A stretch of DNA of 61,409 nt from Bacteroidales bacterium (GTDB lineage Bacteria > Bacteroidota > Bacteroidia > Bacteroidales > UBA3663). The stretch lies in the NCBI GenBank assembly GCA_016293065.1, contig JAEDEY010000002.1:1-61409 (forward strand), written 5' to 3'. The number at the start of each line of letters is the position of its first letter. Within the stretch, counting starts at the first letter, position 1. A program made the position numbers and the translations under genes. Shown here piece by piece: positions 1 through 6,886 of this stretch. Under the pieces are notes generated by a model. The model was not told the origin of the DNA. It made no database searches and was given only the letters and a program-made list of their open reading frames with translations.

Positions 1-55
1 GGGGATCTCCCTCGGGCAAATAAAGATGAGGGGATCTCCCTCGGGCAAATAAAGA
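1..55. repeat. Terminal direct repeat, left copy
   Basis: Bases 1-55 are identical to 61355-61409. The repeat is itself two copies of a 29-base unit (GGGGATCTCCCTCGGGC followed by AAATAAAGATGA). Each unit can form a GAGGG/CCCTC hairpin with a five-base loop and an A-rich tail. The end-to-end identity most simply means a circular assembly cut inside a tandem repeat, so the true number of units is unknown. Confidence 0.9.
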
Positions 56-65
56 AAACAAGAAA

Positions 66-251
66 ATGAGACATCAGTATATCAGCAATATCAAGCCGGG
101 TCAATACTGTGATATAGTAGAATGGTGCAGTAACGGGAACGCGAAATGTGTCCTGACAACGTATTCAAGGACAGGAAGAGCAAAACAAGTTACAAAATAT
201 CTCCCTGAATATTGCTTTGAGGGACCTTATAGAAGTTACGACAGAGTTTAA
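66..251 (+). CDS. Small hypothetical protein (61 aa)
   Basis: Not recognised. A 61-residue protein starting MRHQYISNIKPGQ, slightly basic, aromatic-rich, with no membrane segment. It follows the tandem hairpin units by about ten bases and heads the rightward early block. The A-rich sequence before the ATG fits Bacteroidetes-style initiation. Real by position, strand and spacing; function unknown. Confidence 0.55.
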   Translation: MRHQYISNIKPGQYCDIVEWCSNGNAKCVLTTYSRTGRAKQVTKYLPEYCFEGPYRSYDRV

Positions 252-309
252 CAATAGAAATAGAATAGTATCATCATTCAGCCCTCGACATCACGGTTAA
301 GTCATTATT

Positions 310-885
310 ATGAAACAGGTAAAATATTACAACAGACTTATTATAGACTCTAATTACGACAGAGTTTTCTTGTTCCACGAGAGCGAGCTTAAAGAGGTTG
401 CTTATAACAATGAGGCTTATGATTACGCGCCATGTTATCGCGTCAACGATAGTGGATACATGGAGAGAGCCGAAGATTTTCTCACGGAAGATGATTTCAA
501 GGATCTCTATTATAGAGCCGATGAGAACGACAAGGTTGAAGACATCGAATACTATGAGACACTATACAATGATGATTTACAACCTTTCGTCAGGGCAAAT
601 TGGGATAACCATAAGCACTATTTTCTTCTGTCATTGGAGCATGGTATCAACACAACAGACTATGATTTTGTTGAATCATCAGTAGAAGTAATAGAAGGTA
701 CCTGTTACCTTGCATCGGAGCACATTGACCAAGAATACCCCGAGACCAATTACCAGGACTTTTACAAGTTCATTTCAAGCGAGGGTAAAGAATACTATAT
801 CAAAAGGACATGCCCTTTCTTTTCCGATGAGTCGGACGATGCCTTTGAGCTTATTACCGAGGACGAATTTTACGAATACGATTAA
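310..885 (+). CDS. Acidic hypothetical protein (191 aa)
   Basis: Not recognised. Very acidic (many D/E, ending EDEFYEYD) and rich in tyrosine, without cysteine motifs or a membrane segment. Strong negative charge is seen in some phage DNA-mimic proteins, but nothing else supports that role. It lies in the early block, 58 bases after the previous gene and 18 before the next. Confidence 0.7.
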   Translation: MKQVKYYNRLIIDSNYDRVFLFHESELKEVAYNNEAYDYAPCYRVNDSGYMERAEDFLTEDDFKDLYYRADENDKVEDIEYYETLYNDDLQPFVRANWDNHKHYFLLSLEHGINTTDYDFVESSVEVIEGTCYLASEHIDQEYPETNYQDFYKFISSEGKEYYIKRTCPFFSDESDDAFELITEDEFYEYD

Positions 886-903
886 CCAATAAATCAGTAT
901 ATT

Positions 904-1185
904 ATGGAACACTACGCAATCACATGGATGGCTACAGAGAGCATCACACCTCAATTAGTATCTCGCAATAATGAAATAGCAGTAGTCTGCACGGACTCCG
1001 ATGAGGCTATAAGCATTTTTGACCAAGAATTGAAATCAACAAGCATGTCCAAGTCGAGCGACCTTGATTTTAAGCCGAGCGATAAGGAGTGTAGACAACA
1101 CCTGACTCATCTGATGATAATCAGCATAATCGAAGGAGAATGTGAGATAGTGCAGGAGAGTGAGGGGTATTGGGCAGAATTTTAG
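904..1185 (+). CDS. Hypothetical protein (93 aa)
   Basis: Not recognised. A soluble acidic protein beginning MEHYAITWMATESITPQ. It has the look of the many small proteins of Bacteroides phages with alternating beta-strand patterns. It is co-directional with its neighbours and followed by a 107-base gap before the recombinase. Confidence 0.65.
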   Translation: MEHYAITWMATESITPQLVSRNNEIAVVCTDSDEAISIFDQELKSTSMSKSSDLDFKPSDKECRQHLTHLMIISIIEGECEIVQESEGYWAEF

Positions 1186-1200
1186 CAAATATCGTATACT

Positions 1201-1266
1201 ATGGCTATATTGATTATATTGTTGTTCCTTATCCAGATGACAGGGGAGACATTCAGCAATAAGTGA
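1201..1266 (+). CDS. Possible 21-residue hydrophobic peptide
   Basis: A short frame MAILIILLFLIQMTGETFSN follows an ATACTATGG start context of the type seen at many starts in this genome. The first 11 residues form a plausible membrane anchor. It could be a small membrane peptide or leader peptide for the recombinase. It could also be chance in an AT-rich gap. Confidence 0.25.
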   Translation: MAILIILLFLIQMTGETFSNK

Positions 1267-1292
1267 TAAAGGAGTAAAACCAAATTAGCGTT

Positions 1293-2081
1293 ATGGAAAG
1301 AATATACTATCGTTGCAGTACGGATAAACAGCAGTTCTTGCAGCAGCAGGATTGCGTCAGGAAATACCTTGAGGGCAAGGGCATTGACCCCGATACGCTT
1401 GAGGTGACAGAAGAACACGTCAGCGGTCGCAAGAAGGCCAACGAACGAAAGCTCGGTGGACTCATCAAGAGGTGCAAGAAAGGGGACATCATCTATGTCA
1501 GCGAGTTGTCCCGTCTCGGAAGAAATATGAACGACCTATTTCAGACCGTCAGCGAAGCCTGTGAAAAGGGCATCAAGTTGATTCAGTGCAAGGACGGGAG
1601 TGAGATTGAGAATGAGAGTATAGGCGGGAAAGCCTTGTTGTTCGCCCTATCATTGGCAGCAGAGATTGAGGTGCAGAACATCACCCAGCGAATCAACTCG
1701 GGGTTGAATAGTAGAAGGGAGATCCTGAAGGAGCAGGGATTCTGGATTAGCAACACGGGGAATATCAGGACTCACTTCGGAAACGATAAGGGGAGTGATA
1801 CCAGCGCAGCGGTGATGGCATCCGTGGAAGCCAAGGTGTTGGCCGCTGCCGATTGGAAGGAAGGCTCCAAAGGTTATCAGTGGGTCATCCGTCAGATAGC
1901 CAAGGGGCGCAAGAGGGATGATGTCATCAAGGAGTTCAACGAGAATATGGATGCCGGTATCGAGGGATTCAGCACCCGTAACGGCTGTCACTTGAGTAAG
2001 GGCATCTTGAGTAAATGGATCAACTCAAAACATATCATAGCGAAGGGAGAGGGGATTGAAAAGAGGGATAGTATACAATAG
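1293..2081 (+). CDS. Serine recombinase (resolvase/invertase family)
   Basis: A 262-residue site-specific recombinase. The N-terminal resolvase domain shows the catalytic serine in YYRCSTDKQ (Ser9) and the conserved arginines in SELSRLGRNMNDL (about residues 70-82). After the E-helix (residues 115-150) a C-terminal part likely carries the DNA-binding helix-turn-helix. It is much shorter than large serine integrases, so it fits a resolvase or invertase better than a phage integrase, although small Bacteroidetes members of this family mobilise elements. No flanking inverted repeats could be identified. A tRNA-like element begins 17 bases after its stop. Confidence 0.9.
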   Translation: MERIYYRCSTDKQQFLQQQDCVRKYLEGKGIDPDTLEVTEEHVSGRKKANERKLGGLIKRCKKGDIIYVSELSRLGRNMNDLFQTVSEACEKGIKLIQCKDGSEIENESIGGKALLFALSLAAEIEVQNITQRINSGLNSRREILKEQGFWISNTGNIRTHFGNDKGSDTSAAVMASVEAKVLAAADWKEGSKGYQWVIRQIAKGRKRDDVIKEFNENMDAGIEGFSTRNGCHLSKGILSKWINSKHIIAKGEGIEKRDSIQ

Positions 2082-2097
2082 CGGCTATAAGCCGTGA

Positions 2098-2152
2098 ACA
2101 GGGAAATGGTTGCCGGTGTCATCCGCCAGGGGTTCGAATCCCCTTCCCTGTC
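2098..2152 (+). ncRNA. tRNA-like element 1 (acceptor + T arm, no anticodon arm)
   Basis: Acceptor-like strands ACAGGGA (2098-2104) and TCCCTGT (2145-2151) pair perfectly. The T arm is canonical: stem AGGGG/CCCCT with loop TTCGAAT (2128-2144). Only 23 bases (2105-2127) lie between them, too few for both a D arm and an anticodon arm. It lies between the recombinase stop and the next gene. It could be a decayed tRNA or an RNA-processing signal. Confidence 0.6.
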
Positions 2153-2199
2153 TAACCGCAGTGATGCGCTTTCCATAACTTAAAATTTTGGTTTAACAA

Positions 2200-2248
2200 G
2201 AGCCGAGCGAAATGGCGTTATAGGGGTTCGAATCCCCACTCGGCTCCA
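2200..2248 (+). ncRNA. tRNA-like element 2, ends in encoded CA
   Basis: An 8-bp closing stem, GAGCCGAG (2200-2207) with CTCGGCTC (2239-2246), encloses a T arm with GGGG/CCCC stem and loop TTCGAAT (2223-2237). Only about 15 bases with a D-loop-like TGGCGTTA separate stem and T arm. The sequence runs on as CA. Like element 1 it has no anticodon arm. Confidence 0.6.
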
Positions 2249-2273
2249 ATTTTTGGCAAAAAGCACTTATTTG

Positions 2274-2305
2274 CTTGCCAATGTCATTTTGGTTTTTTAT
2301 TTTTG
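2274..2305 (+). promoter_or_regulatory. Bacteroidetes-type promoter
   Basis: TATTTTTG (2298-2305) matches the -7 element TAnnTTTG. CTTG (2274-2277) lies 20 bases upstream as a weak -33 element. It would drive the small membrane protein that starts at 2321. Confidence 0.5.
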
Positions 2306-2320
2306 CAAAAACAAATTATT

Positions 2321-2527
2321 ATGAAAAAGAGATTGATACTTAAAGTCCTTGAGTTCATTGTAGTGGCATTGTTCATGTTCCCTGCCCTGTTGTGCATGGT
2401 CAGCCCTATCGAAGGGGTATCCTTCTGGACAGAGGTATTGATAAGGACGGTGGCTGTTGTTGTTCTTGTCCTTGGTGGAAGGCTTATGCTATTGATTGAT
2501 CCGTCCTTGTCGGATGAAGAAGTATAG
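2321..2527 (+). CDS. Small membrane protein (68 aa)
   Basis: Starts MKKRLILK with a basic N-terminus, followed by two predicted membrane segments (about residues 9-30 and 38-57) and an acidic tail SLSDEEV. The start at 2321 was chosen because it follows the promoter by a normal leader and gives a clean signal-anchor; an in-frame ATG at 2303 falls inside the -7 element. Function unknown. Confidence 0.65.
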   Translation: MKKRLILKVLEFIVVALFMFPALLCMVSPIEGVSFWTEVLIRTVAVVVLVLGGRLMLLIDPSLSDEEV

Positions 2528-2564
2528 TCGGACGAAGATGCCTGAACTTGATAGTAGAAGTAAA

Positions 2565-2687
2565 CGCAGTGATGCGGTATTCCGAGCAATTTATTGGGCA
2601 TATATACACAGCTACTCTTTTACCGTAATTTTCGATGATGATTGGTTAGCTCGGAATCTGATACCATGAATCTCTGCCGTGAGGCAC
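2565..2687 (+). ncRNA. Structured intergenic RNA with GNRA-loop hairpins
   Basis: The gap holds a hairpin CGCA-GTGA-TGCG (2565-2576), a 9-bp pairing ATTCCGAGC (2579-2587) with GCTCGGAAT (2649-2657), and a second GTGA-loop hairpin TGCC-GTGA-GGCA (2675-2686). The same CGCAGTGATGCG hairpin also occurs at 2157-2168, right after tRNA-like element 1. No coding frame explains these. Unidentified structured RNA. Confidence 0.45.
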
Positions 2688-2697
2688 GGAGAATGTG

Positions 2698-2746
2698 TCG
2701 GGAGTTCAGTTGGTGACTCGGAGGGTTCGACTCCCTCGCTCCTGCT
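2698..2746 (+). ncRNA. tRNA-like element 3
   Basis: A canonical T arm, GAGGG/CCCTC with loop TTCGACT (2721-2737), is preceded by a D-arm-like TTCAGTTGGTGA and closed by an imperfect 6-bp stem CGGGAG (2699-2704) with CTCCTG (2739-2744). The 16 bases between stem and T arm match the spacing in the element at 57854. No anticodon arm. Confidence 0.45.
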
Positions 2747-2768
2747 AATACTATAAAAAGAGAAGACA

Positions 2769-3185
2769 ATGATTAAGAGAAGTATTAACGATTGGATGAT
2801 AAGCCTATTGTATTGCATGAGCGGTACTATGGGACTGATTATGCAGTCAATTGAGAACAGGGCTAAATTCAGCGAGACGGCAGGAGACCTGAAGCACGAA
2901 AAGAAGAAGGCTTTCAAGGATATGATGAAGGCGGTGGAGACCTTCTATCGCAATTATGAATACCTTGAGCAGGATACGTGGAAAGCCACGAAGACAGCTA
3001 AGCATTTCGATGAGATAAGGCACGAGCACAATCTTGTAGCACGATTGCTGTTGCTCTATCTTGACCGATTTTCGGAGCAGACCCGTTATCAGTGCGAGCT
3101 TGAGGATTTTATGAGGACCCACGGAGAAAGCATCGGTGCAGTGGATGATAGTATACTTGATGATTTCAGATTAAGAGAGGAATAG
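2769..3185 (+). CDS. Hypothetical helical protein (138 aa)
   Basis: Not recognised. A mostly helical, charged protein after a short hydrophobic start (MIKRSINDWMISLLYCMSG). The N-terminal 25 residues could anchor in the membrane. It is followed with one base of spacing by the next gene, so the two are probably co-translated. Confidence 0.65.
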   Translation: MIKRSINDWMISLLYCMSGTMGLIMQSIENRAKFSETAGDLKHEKKKAFKDMMKAVETFYRNYEYLEQDTWKATKTAKHFDEIRHEHNLVARLLLLYLDRFSEQTRYQCELEDFMRTHGESIGAVDDSILDDFRLREE

Positions 3186-3186
3186 T

Positions 3187-3387
3187 ATGGGGAAAGGTCG
3201 TACCGTCCCAGGGTCATTGCGGGACCGTGAAGCACAGGATTGTATGAGAGCAATGATGACACCCGTGGACAAGGATAAGTTTGATGATATGTGGATGTTT
3301 GACACTATTGACGGAAGAAAGATAATGGCGATGAAGCCTTTATGGGTCGAAAAGAAGCCTTCAGGGGTCGAAAATAAGAAGAAATGA
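3187..3387 (+). CDS. Hypothetical protein (66 aa)
   Basis: Not recognised. A basic small protein (MGKGRTVPGSLRDREAQD) tightly packed between neighbours: one base after the upstream stop, and its end overlaps the next start by four bases (ATGA). That coupling is the main support. Confidence 0.55.
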   Translation: MGKGRTVPGSLRDREAQDCMRAMMTPVDKDKFDDMWMFDTIDGRKIMAMKPLWVEKKPSGVENKKK

Positions 3388-3632
3388 ATATGAACTCAAT
3401 AGTAGAATGGCTTGCAGGAAGGAGTGAATCCCGTAACTGCATCGTACTGACAAGGGACTCGGCATTGAATCAGGACTCTATGATCCTGTCGAAGAATACA
3501 GGCGAGATAATAGATATGCTTGTTGATACTATGAGGGAAAACCCAAGACTTGCATTCATTATCAAGGAAGCCTATTTAACCAACAAACAATATGCACAAA
3601 CCAATTCGCCCTCCGTAAGACGAAGGAGGTAG
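3384..3632 (+). CDS. Hypothetical protein (82 aa)
   Basis: Not recognised. It starts in the ATGA overlap with the upstream gene; the product begins MNMNSIVEWLAGRSESRN and ends in a basic tail SVRRRR. Its stop directly abuts the structured RNA at 3633-3737, whose closing stem starts at the following base. Confidence 0.6.
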   Translation: MNMNSIVEWLAGRSESRNCIVLTRDSALNQDSMILSKNTGEIIDMLVDTMRENPRLAFIIKEAYLTNKQYAQTNSPSVRRRR

Positions 3633-3737
3633 AGGGATATAAAGCCGGAGAATGTCGTGAGATATTATAGCACGTGGAGAAGACCTGACATTATCATACA
3701 ACTTCTGAAAGTTCCACAGCCTCCGGCAGATATCCCT
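3633..3737 (+). ncRNA. Structured RNA candidate (multibranch, ~105 nt)
   Basis: A long closing helix is visible by eye: AGGGATAT (3633-3640) pairs with ATATCCCT (3730-3737), then after a small internal loop GCCGGAG (3644-3650) pairs with CTCCGGC (3721-3727). Inside are AATGTC (3651-3656)/GACATT (3687-3692) and a hairpin AACTT-CTGA-AAGTT (3700-3713). That is 26 pairs in about 105 bases with no credible coding frame. The family is not recognised; a cis-regulatory RNA or small RNA are the options. Confidence 0.6.
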
Positions 3738-3783
3738 TTAGCGAACGGGAATGGCAATCATTAACCAATTAAAATCAAATACT

Positions 3784-4053
3784 ATGGCAGTAAAAGGAAT
3801 CAAAATAGGAAAGGCTGAAATACAAGAGGCTTTTGAACAATATTGGGAACTCTTCAGGCAGAATGTCCCACTACCGAACGACCCATACGTTGTGGGATAC
3901 ACCAAGAGTGTTTTCGAAGCAGGTTTTCTTGCAGGAGCATCCAACACCTTAAGAACAACGACAGAAGCCATTCAGCAACTCAAACCCTCCTCGGAGCATC
4001 CATCCAAGGTCATCCACATCAATGTCAACCATGATCCGAGCAAAGCGAATTAA
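3784..4053 (+). CDS. Hypothetical protein (89 aa)
   Basis: Not recognised. A soluble protein MAVKGIKIGKAEIQEAFEQY with a low-complexity, helical middle. The start at 3784 follows the recurrent AATACTATGG context; an upstream in-frame ATG at 3751 would add 11 residues. Its 3' end overlaps the next small gene. Confidence 0.6.
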   Translation: MAVKGIKIGKAEIQEAFEQYWELFRQNVPLPNDPYVVGYTKSVFEAGFLAGASNTLRTTTEAIQQLKPSSEHPSKVIHINVNHDPSKAN

Positions 4054-4162
4054 GAACGTGATAACATCCGTGATAGCAGCCGTGCTTGACATAGCCATAA
4101 CAGGATACCTCATCCTGATGGCGGTAATGGGCGAGATGAGCGAGCTCCCGTTCGGAGAATGA
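4031..4162 (+). CDS. Single-pass membrane peptide (43 aa)
   Basis: A short frame MIRAKRIKNVITSVIAAVLD with a basic N-terminus, one membrane helix (about residues 10-34) and an acidic tail ending LPFGE. It overlaps the upstream gene by 23 bases, typical of translational coupling. Function unknown. Confidence 0.45.
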   Translation: MIRAKRIKNVITSVIAAVLDIAITGYLILMAVMGEMSELPFGE

Positions 4163-4229
4163 AAGAAAATCCTTGTGGTGTAATAGGGAACAACAACTGG
4201 AGCCGACCGAAGGACTTATAGTTTCGTCA

Positions 4230-4380
4230 GTGTTGTAGGGTACCTGAAGCGGTTTGCAGGTGATGCAGGTTCGAATCCTGCCAAGGGTTCAAAGGGTCTG
4301 GTAAAAACGTGTGTAGTCATTATCGCAATGTGCATCGGAGGGTGTGGAGATGAATCCCAGACCGCATTGAAGCACCCTCC
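4230..4380 (+). ncRNA. Intergenic structured region with isolated T arm
   Basis: The 235-base gap 4163-4397 contains a perfect T-arm hairpin GCAGG-TTCGAAT-CCTGC (4265-4281) with only a weak closing stem. Further on an 8-bp stem GGAGGGTG with CACCCTCC (about 4337-4379) and a GGTCTGG/CCAGACC pairing overlap each other. No gene is seen. Possibly a fourth, degraded tRNA-like element. Confidence 0.35.
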
Positions 4381-4397
4381 ATTAATAAGCCAAGGCA

Positions 4398-4721
4398 ATG
4401 AACAAGATAGTAGAGCAATATCAAGCCGAGATAAGGCAGCAGGTTGAGTCTGCCATTAGCAATTGGTGCGATTGGGTTAGAAACGAGGACATCCGTCTTG
4501 AAAAAGATTTGTCTTGCGAATGGGAACTGACAGACGGAATGATGGCAACAGTATTCTTCACGGCTTATTATGAGTCGGAGTACGATAAGGGAGACCGCTA
4601 TACTCCTCCGCTATTGTCCGAGAGAAGATCATACAAGGTCAAGCGAGTTATAATCTACGATGATGAGACACTCAAGGAGATACTGGACACCACGGATGTA
4701 GACATTGAAGACAAAGTATAA
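4398..4721 (+). CDS. Hypothetical protein (107 aa)
   Basis: Not recognised. An acidic soluble protein with a pattern WCDWVRNEDIRLEKD and a beta-rich second half. Similar small proteins are common in Bacteroides phage early regions. It is followed 14 bases later by the next gene with an ATAGTATG start context. Confidence 0.65.
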   Translation: MNKIVEQYQAEIRQQVESAISNWCDWVRNEDIRLEKDLSCEWELTDGMMATVFFTAYYESEYDKGDRYTPPLLSERRSYKVKRVIIYDDETLKEILDTTDVDIEDKV

Positions 4722-4735
4722 AACAAGATAATAGT

Positions 4736-4969
4736 ATGAAGATATTAAGAAGACATGAGCAGAATGAACTGTTGGACTTCATCTGCGAACAGTTGATGAT
4801 TGCCACACGGAGCAATCAGAAGGGCATTATGAACATCAATCAGTTCGGAGCCATACAGAGCTGTGTGTTCAAGATGGCTGAACTTGTGGCAGGAAGAACG
4901 GGATATGCCCGTATATCGGAGCGGATGGCAGCTATGAATATCAAGCCAAAGGAGAAGGGCAATGAGTAG
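4736..4969 (+). CDS. Hypothetical protein (77 aa)
   Basis: Not recognised. A helical protein, MKILRRHEQNELLDFICEQL, with a basic C-terminus KPKEKGNE. It overlaps the start of the methyltransferase pseudogene by eight bases, so both were translated as one unit. Confidence 0.6.
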   Translation: MKILRRHEQNELLDFICEQLMIATRSNQKGIMNINQFGAIQSCVFKMAELVAGRTGYARISERMAAMNIKPKEKGNE

Positions 4970-6597
4970 GTACAAGTATACCGAGGACAACCCTCTGAAG
5001 GTTTTCACGGCATTCAGCGGATACGATAGCCAATGCCTGGCTCTCGATCGTATCGGCATCCCCTATGAGCTTGTCGGATGGAGCGAGATAGATGACAATG
5101 CCATCCGTGGACACAATGCATTGTACCCGCAGTATGCAGGTAGGAACTACGGTGATATTCAGAAGATTGATTGGAAGCAAGTGCCTGATTTTGACTTGTT
5201 TACTTATTCGAGCCCATGCACGGACTAGTCAGCGGCCGGACTCCAGAGGGGTGGTGCAGAGGGTTCTGGCACACGTTCATCTCTCCTGTGGGAATGCCGT
5301 AAAGCCATCATCGAAAAGCATCCGAGATATCTCCTGCTTGAGAATGTCAAGGCACTCGTCTGCAAGAAGTTCATCCCTTATTTCAACAAGTGGCTGTCGG
5401 AACTTGAGGGTTACGGATACACCAACTATTGGAAGATAATGAATGCGAAGGACTATGGTGTTCCGCAGAATCGTGAGAGGGTCTTCTGTGTATCCGTTCT
5501 CGGAGACCACGATATCTATCATTTCCCTCTTCCGCAGGAGTTGGAGCTTCGCTTGAAGGACATCCTTGAGCCGGAGGTTGATGACAAGTATGTCCTCTCC
5601 GACACGGCTATCGAGGGTTTCCTGAAGCACAACCTCAACCATCTTGCGAAAGGCACGGGATTCCTCTTCAAGCCGAAAGAGGTAGACCTGCCGGAGACCG
5701 AGGGGGGGGCATATCTGCCCTACGTTGATGCACGGACAATCGGATATTTACGTTTTTGAGGTCATTAGATATGAACACAAGACTCGTTAAGTTATTGATA
5801 GACAGGGGGGGGGCAATTAGAACATGCGGATATGCTGGATTGCTACAACCAGTCGGTGCTGAAGGATATAGCCATCACGATAACTACAAGGATCGACCAT
5901 TGCAACCACTATTGGGTGGTGGAGAAAGTAAAGTATGAGAGAGATAATGACGATAGCGGCAAGAGGCAGGAAGCCTGACGGAAAGTCCGAATACATCCAG
6001 AGTTATGAAGCCAACTCCACGGAGTACACCAACACCATCACAAGTGTCGCAAAGGACAACTACATCTGCGAGAAGGAAGCCTTCTGCCTTCAATATGTGA
6101 GGAACGATTACGGACGGGCGATCCGCAAGGGCTACGAAGCAGGAGACATCAAGGCTAGGAGAAGCGAGATACGACAACTCCTACCGAGGACGGACGGGAT
6201 AACAAATACTATAACAACAATACTTAAAGACAATATCATTATGGAAAGAGAACTGATGCCGGAGCCTATAGAGGCGAGGCCAAAAGGAAAAGGTTGGAAA
6301 TGGATAGCCGAGGAGATGTGCTGGGTGCGTCTGCGTAAGCTCACACCGAAGGAGTGCTTCCGGCTGATGGATGTCTCGGAGGACGGCATCGACAAGATAC
6401 AGACGGCAATCTTCCCGGACAAGAAGAGTGTCATCCCTATCGGCTACGGAGTGCCGGATGCGGAGTCGAAGCAGACGAGGATATCCGACTCGCAGCAATA
6501 CAAGATGGCGGGGAACAGTATCGTGGTAGCCTGCTTGTCAGGAATCTTCGAGAACCTGTTCACCCAGGAGGAAGTAATCAAGGAAACATTATTCTAA
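4962..6597 (+). pseudogene. Cytosine-C5 DNA methyltransferase, interrupted
   Basis: Reads as one C5-methyltransferase broken into pieces. Motif I (VFTAFSGYDS) and motif IV (SSPCTD) lie in 4962-5225; an in-frame TAG (5226-5228) follows directly. The same frame resumes with SAAGLQRGG, motif VI (LLENVKAL) and motif VIII (VPQNRERVF) up to a G8 tract (5702-5709). Dropping one G there restores GHICPTLMHGQSDIYVFE in another frame. A G9 tract (5805-5813) has the same problem, and at least two more shifts fall between 5771 and 5935. The C-terminal recognition and motif X part (QYKMAGNSIVVA) is intact in 5935-6597. It would have methylated host-type sites to evade restriction. Decay, sequencing error and slippage-based switching are all possible, but the TAG argues for a null copy. 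Confidence 0.85.
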
Positions 6598-6601
6598 TAC
6601 T

Positions 6602-6886
6602 ATGATAGACACTATCGCACAATTATGGACACTCGCCTGCAAGTCCTTCGGAGCAGAGACGGACAGACTGCACACAAGGCAGCTCGATTGCGTCTTCGCA
6701 AAGCAGGCATTGTGGAAGATACTGCACGACCACGGATGGAGCGATCGCCAGATAGCCAAGGAGATGGGGTTCGACCGATCTACTATCTGCCACGGCAGAC
6801 AGTCAGCCGAGAGCAGTCTCAAGTATGTCAAGGGATACAAGGAGAGATATCAAGAGTTAGAACGGAGATGCGAAGAATTGGGTTAA
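6602..6886 (+). CDS. DnaA domain IV-like DNA-binding protein
   Basis: 94 residues. The stretch from RQLDCVFAKQALWKI through GWSDRQIAKEMGFDRSTI has the shape of the DnaA C-terminal DNA-binding domain, where a helix-turn-helix ends with a D-x-S-T-(V/I) signature before the recognition contacts. The ATPase domains of DnaA are absent. It could bind DnaA boxes to steer or block host replication initiation, or act as a simple regulator. It starts in the AATACTATG context and overlaps the radical-SAM gene by 19 bases. Confidence 0.7.
   Translation: MIDTIAQLWTLACKSFGAETDRLHTRQLDCVFAKQALWKILHDHGWSDRQIAKEMGFDRSTICHGRQSAESSLKYVKGYKERYQELERRCEELG

Noticed and set aside
1293..2081. Large serine integrase for lysogeny with an invertible promoter
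   Set aside because: The protein is too short for a large serine integrase and no flanking inverted repeats or repressor gene could be found.
2098..2248. Ordinary tRNA genes
   Set aside because: The T arms are perfect but no anticodon arm fits into the 14-23 bases available, so they cannot decode codons.
5226..5228. Reassigned TAG (stop recoding) because of the in-frame TAG in the methyltransferase
   Set aside because: Many other genes end cleanly at TAG with the next gene starting at once (for example at 2081, 9375, 8436), and no other large gene needs read-through. The methyltransferase also has frameshifts, so it is simply broken.
5756..5938. A separate 60-residue gene in the middle of the methyltransferase
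   Set aside because: Its neighbouring frames match the expected methyltransferase better and it contains the G9 tract, so it is most likely the out-of-frame part of that gene.
6625..6867. N-terminal extension of the radical SAM protein
   Set aside because: This stretch is the out-of-frame shadow of the DnaA-like gene; the radical SAM start at 6868 is supported by the domain start.
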